Source of the DNA: FEN-1219 sp963713355
GTDB lineage: Bacteria; Pseudomonadota; Gammaproteobacteria; Steroidobacterales; Rariloculaceae
Length of the DNA stretch: 64,000 bases
NCBI GenBank assembly: GCA_963713355.1
Contig: CAVQLK010000006.1
Span: forward strand, 1,364,001-1,428,000
Direction of reading: 5' to 3'
In this document: one piece after another, positions 56,419 to 64,000 of the stretch
How the letters are laid out: each line of letters begins with the position of its first letter
Position numbering within the stretch: position 1 is the stretch's first letter
Made by a program: the position numbers and the translations under genes
The notes under the pieces: generated by a model
Told to the model about the DNA's origin: nothing
Database searches by the model: none
The model's input: only the letters and a program-made list of their open reading frames with translations

Positions 56419-59352
56419 ATGACGACTTCTCGTGTGCCTGGGCGGCGTGACACTTCAGGTCTCGGCGCTTTGAGCGCGCTCGCAATCGCCGTCGCGGCTT
56501 CGTTGCCGGCGCTGTCGCAGCAGCCGGCGGAAGAGATCATCGTGACGGGCTCGCGTGTCAGCCGCAGCGGCTTCGACTCGTCGCAGCCGCTGACGACGAT
56601 CGATTCGCAGCAGATCGAGAACTTGGGATTGGTCAACGTTGGCGACGTCGTGCGAACGCTGCCGCAGAACACGCCGTTCTTCACCGAGACGAACGTCGGT
56701 ATCGGCAACTTCAACGTCGGCGCGCAGCTCGCGAACCTGCGCGGCTTGAACCCGTTCTTCGGCACCCGGACCCTGACGCTCATCGACACGCGGCGCGTCG
56801 TTCCAACGACGGAGGGCGGCGCCGTCGATCTCACGCTGATTCCGTCGATGCTCGTGGAACGGACCGAGGTCGTGACGGGCGGCGCTTCGGCGCAATACGG
56901 CTCGGACGCCATCGCCGGCGTCGTCAATGTCATCCTCGACAAGGATCTCGAAGGCTTCAAGGCGCAGGTCGACTACGGCCAGACGGCCGAAGGCGACGGC
57001 GGCGACACGCACGCTTCGTTCGCATGGGGCACGGCCTTTGGCGACGACGGCCGCGGCCACGTGATCGCGGGCCTCGAGTACCAACAGCAGGAAACAATCG
57101 GGCCTTGCTCGTACAACCGCGACTGGTGCGCCGAAGGCTGGGGGATTGCTAACCGCGCCGGGGTCGTCGGACAGCCAAATTTCGTGATCGCGCCCGACGC
57201 GAAGCAGACGACGTCGCAGTATGGCGTCATCCAGAGCTGCCTGACCGCCTCGTGCGTTGCTCCGCCGGGGCAGCCGCCGCCGCTGGGACCCAACCTCACG
57301 TTCAATGCCGACGGGACGGCGGTCTCGCCGTTCAATCTCGGTGTTCCGGGTGTGGGCTTCGCGACGCGCATCGGCGGCGACGGCACGCTGCTCGGGTATG
57401 GCACGTCGAACGTCCGACCGGAGGTCGAGCGCTATTCGGGGATGGCGCACGTGAGCTACGACGTCAGCGACCGGCTCAGCTGGTTCGGCGAAGTCGCTTA
57501 CTCGAGCAGCGACGCATTGGGCACCCCGGCGAACGGCGGGCTCGGCCCGACCGGGCTACGCATCCAGGCGACCAACGCGTTTCTCACGCCGGCCGTTGCG
57601 GCGGCGCTCGGCCCCAATGGCGGGCAGCTTGCGCGTATTTTCATGCCGGATGTGGTCAACGCGGTGAACACGACCGAGAACGAGACCACGCGCTTCGTGA
57701 CGGGTCTCGAAGGCGAGCTCGGCAGCGAGTGGAACTGGGACGTTTACTATCAGCACGGCAAGAACGAGAACCATCAGCGGCTGTTCAACAACATGGTCGG
57801 CAGCCTCGCGGGCGGGGCAGTCAGGCCGCACGACTTCCTGAGATGGGCGCTCGACGCGGTAGTCAATCCGGCCAACCCGAGCCAGATTGTCTGCCGCGCA
57901 ACGATTCCCGGCGATCCGACGTTCAGCGCGAACGCGGCGGGCTGCGTGCCGCTGAACATCTTCGGCAACGGCAACGCGGATCCCGCGGCGCTCGAGTACG
58001 TGTTCCGCACGCTGAAGGAGGACAACGAGTACGCGCAGGACGTGCTCGGCGTGAACTTCCGCAGCACGATCTCCGAAGGTTGGGCGGGCCCGATCGCGCT
58101 CGCGACGGGGCTCGAGTGGCGAGCCGACGAGGCCGAGACGACGCACGACCTTGCGAACCAACCTTGGTACAGCTCGTACCTGCTTTCGTACGGTCTCGAT
58201 CGCGGCGGCGAGATCGACGTGCTCGAAGCGTACGCGGAGCTCGACGTGCCGATGACACAGCGGCTGAACACGAACTTCTCGGTACGTCAGACGCAGAACG
58301 AGACGACGAGCTCGCAGAGTGCCACGATTTCGGGCGAGGACACGTTCTCGAGTTGGAAGGTGGCCGCGATCTACGATCCCCTTGAGTGGTTGCGATTCCG
58401 CACGACGCTTTCGCAGGACGTGCGTGCAGCCGGCTTCCGCGAGCTCTTCCTGCCGCGCGTCACGACAGTGGGTTTCGCTACGGTCAACAATCCTTGGAAC
58501 GCCGGCCTGACCGATACCAGCTTTGCGGCGACCACGGGCGGCAACCCCGACCTCGAGCCAGAAACGGCAGACACGATGACGTTCGGCGCGGTATTTTCGT
58601 TCGATCGGTTCCGCTTCTCAGCCGACTGGTTTGAAATCGACTTGGCCGACGCCATTACACAAAGCCCCGGCAACCAGCCGCTCGTCAACGCGTGCTTCAG
58701 CAGCGGTGGCACCGGCCCTGCTTGCGATCGACTCGAGGGCGAGGGGACAGCCGACATCACGGCCATCGATTCCGGTGCGATGAATTTGGCCGGGTTCTTG
58801 ACGAGAGGTTGGGATTACGAGGCGACCTTCGACTTCCCGCTGCGTGCCGGCGGCAACCTCAACTTGCGGCTGATCGGAACATATCTCTACGACATGATCG
58901 TCGACACGGGGCTCGGCCCCGCGCCGATCGACTATCACGGGCAAAGCGGCCCCGTCGCCTCGTTCGGCTCGTTCAATACGCAACCCGATTGGCAGGCGAG
59001 AGCGTTCTTGACGTATGCGCGCGATCGATTCACGAGCACGTTCGAGACGCGGTATGTCGGGTCGGGCAGCCTCAACGTGACGTGGTTCGAAAGCCCGCCG
59101 GGGGATCCGAGCAACACGAGGCTGCTCTCGGTCAACGACAACAGTGTTGACGATGCCTATTACCTGAACTGGTCGGGGTCGTACGATTTCCGAGCGCAGG
59201 AGGACAGCCAGATCCAGGTGTTCTGGGTGATCAACAACCTGCTCGACAAAGACCCGCCGATCGCACCGGGCGGCAACGCCTACCCGACGAATCCGGTGTT
59301 CTTCGACACGCTCGGGCAGCGATACCGCGCGGGAGTACGCGTCTCGTTCTGA
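56419..59352 (+). CDS. TonB-dependent outer membrane receptor 4
   Basis: 977 residues from ATG 56419, after ACGGGGGATT. The signal peptide ends near 'LPALSQQ'. TonB-box-like 'EEIIVTGSRVSRSGFDSSQP' precedes the plug with 'ANLRGLNPFFGTRTLTLIDT', 'LVERTEVVTGGASAQYGSDA' and 'IAGVVNVILDK'. The barrel is long and ends 'GVRVSF'. The 'GASAQYGSDAIAGVVN' block is shared with receptor 3, but lengths and other motifs differ. Substrate unknown; the upstream DUF6152/LTGVW genes are only about 100 bases away from its leader. Confidence 0.92.
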   Translation: MTTSRVPGRRDTSGLGALSALAIAVAASLPALSQQPAEEIIVTGSRVSRSGFDSSQPLTTIDSQQIENLGLVNVGDVVRTLPQNTPFFTETNVGIGNFNVGAQLANLRGLNPFFGTRTLTLIDTRRVVPTTEGGAVDLTLIPSMLVERTEVVTGGASAQYGSDAIAGVVNVILDKDLEGFKAQVDYGQTAEGDGGDTHASFAWGTAFGDDGRGHVIAGLEYQQQETIGPCSYNRDWCAEGWGIANRAGVVGQPNFVIAPDAKQTTSQYGVIQSCLTASCVAPPGQPPPLGPNLTFNADGTAVSPFNLGVPGVGFATRIGGDGTLLGYGTSNVRPEVERYSGMAHVSYDVSDRLSWFGEVAYSSSDALGTPANGGLGPTGLRIQATNAFLTPAVAAALGPNGGQLARIFMPDVVNAVNTTENETTRFVTGLEGELGSEWNWDVYYQHGKNENHQRLFNNMVGSLAGGAVRPHDFLRWALDAVVNPANPSQIVCRATIPGDPTFSANAAGCVPLNIFGNGNADPAALEYVFRTLKEDNEYAQDVLGVNFRSTISEGWAGPIALATGLEWRADEAETTHDLANQPWYSSYLLSYGLDRGGEIDVLEAYAELDVPMTQRLNTNFSVRQTQNETTSSQSATISGEDTFSSWKVAAIYDPLEWLRFRTTLSQDVRAAGFRELFLPRVTTVGFATVNNPWNAGLTDTSFAATTGGNPDLEPETADTMTFGAVFSFDRFRFSADWFEIDLADAITQSPGNQPLVNACFSSGGTGPACDRLEGEGTADITAIDSGAMNLAGFLTRGWDYEATFDFPLRAGGNLNLRLIGTYLYDMIVDTGLGPAPIDYHGQSGPVASFGSFNTQPDWQARAFLTYARDRFTSTFETRYVGSGSLNVTWFESPPGDPSNTRLLSVNDNSVDDAYYLNWSGSYDFRAQEDSQIQVFWVINNLLDKDPPIAPGGNAYPTNPVFFDTLGQRYRAGVRVSF

Positions 59353-59392
59353 TCGTGCGCGTCGGCTGTTGCGGCCGGGGGAAGGAGTCGGC

Positions 59393-60229
59393 ATGAGCCA
59401 CAGGTTTCGCATTGCCGATGGTCTGGTAGTCCTTCTTCTGGCCGCGTGCGCGGAACGCGAGGGGCCGCCGACGTCTGTCGACGGTCCGCCCGCGACGAGT
59501 CCCGGCGCGGCGCCGGCCGCTTCGGCTGCGCGCTCGCCCGGTGTCGACTACCAAGCGGCGGTGGCGGTTCCGGGCCGGCCGGCCGACGACCGCGAGCAGG
59601 ACGCCTGGCGCAAGCCCGCCGAGGTGTTGGCCTTTTTCGGCGTGCAACCCGGAATGTCGGCGCTCGATCTCTATGCCGGCGCCGGTTACTTCACGGAGCT
59701 GCTCGCAGCCGTCGTCGGGCCCACGGGCCGCGTCGTCGCACACAACAACAAGGCGTATCTCGACGGCGTCGGCGACGAGCTGACACGGCGCTTTGCGGAT
59801 CCGCAGCGCTTGGCCAATGTCGAGCAGCTCGCGGCCGAGAACAACGCGATCGAGCTCGAGCCGGGCCGCTTCGACTTCGTGCTGCTGAGCGCCGCCTATC
59901 ACGACGTGTACTACGTCAACGACGCGAATGACTGGCCGAAGATCGACGGCCCGAAGCTACTTGCCGAGCTCTTCGCCGCCATGAAGCCCGGCGCGACGCT
60001 GGGCCTGATCGATCATGCGGCCGCGCCGGGCTCGCCGGCCGAGACGGGCGGCACGCTGCACCGCATCGACCCGGCGATCGTCAAACGAGATTTCGCCGCG
60101 GCGGGGTTCGTGCTCGAAGCGGAGAGCGATCTGCTGCGCAACCCAGCCGACGATCTCGGCAAGGGCGTGTTCGATCCGGCCGTGCGCCGCAACACGGATC
60201 GTTTCATGTTCCGCTTCCGCCGGCCGTAG
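59393..60229 (+). CDS. Class I SAM-dependent methyltransferase, exported
   Basis: 278 residues from ATG 59393, after GGAAGG. A hydrophobic lead 'IADGLVVLLLAACAEREG' with LAAC suggests a lipoprotein or signal peptide, then an alanine/proline-rich linker (about 25-55). 'VQPGMSALDLYAGAGYFTEL' is motif I of SAM methyltransferases; 'FDFVLLSAAYHDVYYVND' and 'LIDHAAAPGSPAETGGTLHR' follow. Similar exported methyltransferase-like proteins are widespread; whether it is active in the periplasm is unclear since SAM is cytoplasmic. It follows receptor 4. Confidence 0.8.
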   Translation: MSHRFRIADGLVVLLLAACAEREGPPTSVDGPPATSPGAAPAASAARSPGVDYQAAVAVPGRPADDREQDAWRKPAEVLAFFGVQPGMSALDLYAGAGYFTELLAAVVGPTGRVVAHNNKAYLDGVGDELTRRFADPQRLANVEQLAAENNAIELEPGRFDFVLLSAAYHDVYYVNDANDWPKIDGPKLLAELFAAMKPGATLGLIDHAAAPGSPAETGGTLHRIDPAIVKRDFAAAGFVLEAESDLLRNPADDLGKGVFDPAVRRNTDRFMFRFRRP

Positions 60230-60245
60230 CCGCTCGCGACGTCAA

Positions 60246-61521
60246 TCAGCGGAGCTCGACGGCGCGCGTGCGTTCATCCCAGCGCCAGTTGCGCTGCTCC
60301 GGCGCGATGCGGACTCCGCCGACCCAGCGTTCGGGAAGCGGCAGGTCGAGCCAATCGCGCGCTCCTTCGAGCACGGCTACACCCACGTCGGTGATCGTGA
60401 CGTCGTCGAGGTGCCACGCTGCGCTGCGAGTGCCCACCGCTGCGCAGCACGAGCGGCTCCGGAGGTGTCGCGAGCTCGCGAAGAGCCAGGTCGTAGCCGA
60501 TATCGCCGAGCCCCGGCAGCGGATCGCGGCCATGCATGACGAGGGCGACGAGCCGCCCTGCGCGCTGCGGTCCGTCTTCCGCGAGAGCGTGTAGCAGCAG
60601 CCGATGCGTGAGGGCGAGCCCGTCCTCGACCGACGGTAACTCTTGGAGGTGCCGGTGCAGCGCGCCGCAGAGCGCCGGCAGCAGAGGCGTGCCGTCGCGC
60701 ACGAGCGCCGCCAGCGCTCGCGGATCCGCGGCACGGAATGCCTTCCAAGTGTGCCGGCCGAAAGCGAGCTGCTCCGCGCCGATCGGTTCGCGCCGCTCCC
60801 AGAGCAGGCGCAGCGCCTCCGGCGGCAGTTGCCCGAGCCCGACGAAGCGCGTCGCGCCGGGAAAATCGTGCGGTCCAACGAGCTCGAGTCGCGGCGGGGC
60901 GCCGTGCTCGGCAAACCATGCGAGACAACGCAGCAACACGAACTGGTCGTAGCGGTCGTGCTCGAGCCATAGCACGACGCGCGCGTACGCGCGGCTCGCT
61001 TCGGCCAGACGGCGCTCTTCGTCCCGCGCGCCCGCGAGCACCGCCGCATAGTCGAGCTGTTGGTACGGGCCGATGGCGTCGGCGATGAAGCGCGCGCGCT
61101 GCTCGAGCCAGTCCGGCGTGTCGGTCACGGGACCTTGGTGGTAGGGATTGATGTGCGCGTTGAAGTCGCCGTGCAGCCCGGCTTCGCGCAGCTCGCGGAT
61201 GAAATCGTGCCCGCAGCGGATGTGCATCGTGCGGCAGTCGTCGTCGAGCGCCTTGGCCGAAAGCGCGCGCCGCGACCGTTCCATGTCGTCAAGGTGGCGC
61301 TTCAGAGCCGCCCAGCTGTCGAAGCGCAGCTCGCGCGCGACGCAGTGCTGCGCCTGCGCGAGCTTCGGCGCGCCCGCAGCCGTGAAACCGGCACCTTGTA
61401 AGCGCCGCAGCGCCTCGGTGTTGCCGGCCTTGGCGGCTTTCAACAAGTCCTTCGCGCGCTTGTGCTGTTGCTCGAGATTCAGCCGGAACGCAGCGTAAGG
61501 CTGCGAATGACGATCGGTCAT
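60246..61521 (-). pseudogene. DUF1835-like protein with C-terminal frameshift
   Basis: N-terminal ~70 residues are ankyrin-like and helical ('LNLEQQHKRAKDLLKAAKAG', 'FDSWAALKRHLDDMERS'). 'RTMHIRCGHDFIRELREAGL' and 'GDFNAHINPYHQGPVTD' are the DUF1835 opening; 'FAEHGAPPRLELVGPHDFPG' and 'LALTHRLLLHALAEDG' continue it. The main frame (61521 to about 60447) then loses homology. The natural C-terminus 'SAAWHLDDVTITDVGVAVLE' to 'ERTRAVELR' is in another frame, 60425-60246. One extra base near 60430-60445 joins them. Function unknown. Confidence 0.75.
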
Positions 61522-61717
61522 GACGGTCTCCTTTCTAACGCCTGCGTCCGCAGTCAGACGGAAAAGAGACGGGCATCAACGTGCTGTCTCAACGAGAGAG
61601 TCGTGGGCGCAGCCCTTTCCGCGGACGTGGATGCTCCGACCGAGCGCAAGCATTGTCCGCAACGTCGGAAGGGGACGTCAACGCCGTTCACGCGGCGACG
61701 TCGTGAGCGCCGCCGGG

Positions 61718-62794
61718 TCACTCGCTGCGAACGGGGTCGAGGATGCAGTCGGGCGGCAGAAACTCGAAGCCCGGCTGCCAGCGGAACGTGCGATACCCTT
61801 CGGCCGTCACGCTACGCGTGAACGTGCGCGGGTCGGTCGCCGAGATGTCATAGGTGAGCTGCGTGCCGTCCACGCTCGGTGTGAAGCGCTCGACGATCGT
61901 CATCTCGGTGCTCTGCGGCACGCCTTCGAGGCCGTACAGCTGGAAGTAGGGCCAGTCGATGGCCGTCGTCGTCACGACGAGCGATTCGCCGTCCCATTTC
62001 CCGCTCGACCAGCCGAGCGGCGTCGGTGCGAGACGCTCGGCAGCCTGCGTTGCGCCCGTCATGTGAATGATCCGATCGATGTCGCGATACTCGTTCTCGA
62101 GCACGATGTCATCGCCGGCCCGCACGAACCGAATTGCGTAGCGGCCACTGCGCGTGATGATTTGCGGCATGCCGGGCGGCGTGCAGTCGATGACCGGATC
62201 GTCGCGAATCGCGTCATAGGCTAGCCATGCCGTGCGCGCGGCTTGCGTCAGCGGCGGGTCGGTCGCCCAATCCGGCGTCTTCGCGGCAACCGGCAGCCAG
62301 ACGCGAAAGACGCCCTCGCCTCGGTCGGCTGCGGCGCGCTCGGGATCGACGGTCGCTTGCAAATGGCTCAAGAACCGCTCCTGCGACCAACGCGGCCGGG
62401 CGTTCGCGCGCAGCGCGATCTCCGTGCGATCCGGCAGCAGCACGTTCGTGACGTACATGCGGCGCTCGCGGCGCGTCGACGGGTTGCCGGCGAACGTGAC
62501 CGTATCGCCGACCTTGATGATGTCGCGCGGAATCCGCGCGCGGTCGAGGTCGCCGGGATTCTGCCCTTCGAGGAGCCAGAGCTGCGCCACGCCGTCGAAG
62601 CGCTCGGTGCTGATCTCGAGCCGCACGTGCGGGTTTTGCCAGAGAACCTTCGTGACTTCGCCCTGCGCTTCGACGAAGGTCGCGGAGTCGTACTCGGCCG
62701 TTGAATGATGGGCCGAAAGCGCAACCGGAAAACCAGCTGCGCAAATGAGCGTCGCGGCGAGGAGAGCTCCGCCGATGCCTTGGCCCGCTTTCAT
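61718..62794 (-). CDS. DUF6152-LTGVW natural fusion, secreted
   Basis: 358 residues from ATG 62794; upstream in-frame codons lack a signal. The signal peptide ends 'VALSAHHSTAEYD'. Residues about 30-125 form a DUF6152 domain ('VEAQGEVTKVLWQNPHVRLE', 'DIIKVGDTVTFAGNPS'). The rest follows the LTGVW pattern without its 'LTGVW' opening: 'DCTPPGMPQIITRSGRYAIR', 'RDIDRIIHMTG', 'GKWDGESLVVTTTAIDWPYF' and 'MTIVERFTPSVDGTQLTYDI'. It joins in one chain the two proteins encoded side by side elsewhere in the window. Confidence 0.82.
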   Translation of the reverse strand: MKAGQGIGGALLAATLICAAGFPVALSAHHSTAEYDSATFVEAQGEVTKVLWQNPHVRLEISTERFDGVAQLWLLEGQNPGDLDRARIPRDIIKVGDTVTFAGNPSTRRERRMYVTNVLLPDRTEIALRANARPRWSQERFLSHLQATVDPERAAADRGEGVFRVWLPVAAKTPDWATDPPLTQAARTAWLAYDAIRDDPVIDCTPPGMPQIITRSGRYAIRFVRAGDDIVLENEYRDIDRIIHMTGATQAAERLAPTPLGWSSGKWDGESLVVTTTAIDWPYFQLYGLEGVPQSTEMTIVERFTPSVDGTQLTYDISATDPRTFTRSVTAEGYRTFRWQPGFEFLPPDCILDPVRSE

Positions 62795-63156
62795 GGCACT
62801 AAAGAGGTTACGCGGGCGGCGCCAAAATGCGTAGTGCCAGCGCACCAAAGACCCGCAGCACCCGCCAGCGCGCGCGGCCGGCATGAAACTGCCACAAGGC
62901 CCAGGACGTATACGCGACGAAAAGCGCGAAGTCCGCGTGGCGCAGCGGGCTCACGAACGGCGCGGCGGCCAGCAACGTACTCGCTGGCCATGCATCCCGG
63001 GCGAATCGTCAGCTCTGCGGGCCGCCGAGCTCTGCACCGCAGTTGCTGCAGCATCTCGTGAACGGGATTGCGGCTCGACTTCCAAATGCCACGTGCGCCG
63101 AGACCATTAGTGTGGGAAATTTGGCTCCCGATCGATTGCAGCCAACGGAGTGCCGC
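62795..63156. other. Divergent intergenic region, no supported gene
   Basis: 362 bases between two divergent starts. On the minus strand 62975-62808 reads a 55-residue hydrophobic peptide ('LRHADFALFVAYTSWALWQF') from a TTG, ending 13 bases before the fusion gene. It could be a small membrane protein or chance; no homology is recognised. Confidence 0.35.
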
Positions 63157-64000
63157 ATGCAGTGTGTGTCACAGCCTCGACGCGCGAGCGTCGTCGTCGC
63201 GCTCACGGCCTTGCTCGCGTCGGCGCCCGTGGCCGCGCAGTGGGTCGGTTATCCGACGGCCCACGTGCCGCGCAAGGCCGACGGCAAAGTCGACATGACG
63301 GCGCCTGCGCCTCGCCTCGCGAACGGCAAGCCCGATCTCTCGGGGATCTGGATCAGCGACCGAACGGAGGAGGGGCAGGAGACGATCAGCGATGCGAGCA
63401 CGCTGCCGTCGGGGTGGCAGATGGCCAATATGGGCGTCGCCATGGAGGGCGGCTTGCCGTATCAGCCTTGGCAGATCCCTATCGTCAAGGAGCGAACCGA
63501 GAACCTCGCGATCCACGACCCTCACATCCGTTGCTTGCCGGACTTTTTCCTGCGCGCGTACGGGCTGCCGCACATGCTGAAGTTCGTTCACACGCCGGAT
63601 CTGCTCGTGATCTTGAACGAGATGAACGCAGGCTACCGGCAGGTGTTCACGGACGCGCGGGTGCTGCCCGACGATCCGGCTCCCTCGTGGCAGGGCTATT
63701 CGTCGGCCAAATGGGACGGCGATACTCTCGTCGTCGACACGATCGGCGTGCGCGATGACACCTGGATCGATTGGAACGGCAGCGTCGTGACCGAAGAGGC
63801 CAAGATCCGCGAGGAGATCCGGCGGCTCGACGTTGGCCACCTGGAAATCAAGGCGACCGTCGACGATCCGAAGGCCTACACGAAGCCGTGGACAGTCACC
63901 CTGCGGCAGCGCCTCGTCGTCGACGCGGAGCTCATCGACGAGGTCTGCCTGGAGAACGAGCAGTTCGTGAAGCGCATGGGGCTCGACGGATCGGCGCAGG
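63157..64000 (+). CDS. Secreted LTGVW-type protein (fourth copy, 3' end outside)
   Basis: 281 residues are visible from ATG 63157 and the frame is open to the window end. Signal peptide ends 'APVAAQ'. 'LANGKPDLSGIWISDRTEEG', 'DPHIRCLPDFFLRAYGLPHM', 'LLVILNEMNAGYRQVF', 'SSAKWDGDTLVVDTIGVRDD' and 'CLENEQFVKRM' match the family at 489, 54986 and 61718. It is divergent from the fusion gene. Start lies 7 bases after GGAG. Confidence 0.82.
   Translation, partial: MQCVSQPRRASVVVALTALLASAPVAAQWVGYPTAHVPRKADGKVDMTAPAPRLANGKPDLSGIWISDRTEEGQETISDASTLPSGWQMANMGVAMEGGLPYQPWQIPIVKERTENLAIHDPHIRCLPDFFLRAYGLPHMLKFVHTPDLLVILNEMNAGYRQVFTDARVLPDDPAPSWQGYSSAKWDGDTLVVDTIGVRDDTWIDWNGSVVTEEAKIREEIRRLDVGHLEIKATVDDPKAYTKPWTVTLRQRLVVDAELIDEVCLENEQFVKRMGLDGSAQ

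Overview
The window is one 64 kb stretch of a high-GC Gram-negative chromosome. Four large TonB-dependent receptors, several beta-barrel and OmpA-type envelope proteins, a soluble lytic transglycosylase and an AqpZ-type aquaporin all point to a proteobacterium. The mix of receptor types, the DUF6152 families and the small secreted families resembles environmental Gammaproteobacteria of the Steroidobacterales/Xanthomonadales kind. That placement is an impression from gene content, because no rRNA or tRNA gene is present to anchor it.

Layout. 0-3.4 kb: tail of an ABC permease, a secreted LTGVW-type protein, a DUF6152 protein, a SnoaL-like protein and, in reverse, a DUF1684 protein. 3.5-6.2 kb: TonB receptor 1, with a promoter overlapped by two palindromes and a strong hairpin after the stop. 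6.2-20.3 kb: mostly reverse-strand stress and housekeeping genes (CBS protein, MFS transporter, topoisomerase IB, BON/SRPBCC protein, RNase HII, baeRF-type protein, MscS channel, DUF4168, transketolase, DUF4112, FHA-cyclase). Many of these are interrupted by single-base frameshifts. 20.3-25.3 kb: TolB/TPR protein, a secreted protein, a Pycsar-effector-like membrane protein coupled to a DUF429-like protein, and an aquaporin. 25.3-42 kb: TonB receptors 2 and 3, an SLC13/MatC-type permease, an RnfD-like protein with a cysteine-rich Sel1-like tail, a Popeye-like protein opposite a LigM-like demethylase, an RRM protein, DUF481 and SYLF proteins. 42-50 kb: DUF4239, an unusual SDR, an orphan PIN protein, an OmpA protein, slt, DUF2721 and an alpha/beta hydrolase. 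50-64 kb: an ABC permease, small secreted and DUF proteins, a second DUF6152/LTGVW pair, TonB receptor 4, a methyltransferase, a DUF1835-like protein, a natural DUF6152-LTGVW fusion, and a fourth LTGVW protein cut by the window edge.

How the genes may work together. The receptors, permeases, hydrolase, LigM-like demethylase and SDR suggest scavenging and breakdown of organic compounds. DUF6152 and LTGVW proteins occur twice as adjacent genes and once fused, so they probably act as one periplasmic unit of unknown function. A class III cyclase with an FHA domain, a Popeye-like (possible cyclic-nucleotide-binding) protein and a PycTM-like protein hint at cyclic-nucleotide signalling, but no complete known system is visible.

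Quality note. Frameshifts are dense between about 6.8 and 20.3 kb and absent from long genes between 24.5 and 46 kb. Conserved protein sequence continues across every break. This looks more like uncorrected sequencing indels than true gene decay, so the genes called pseudogene here may be intact in the organism.
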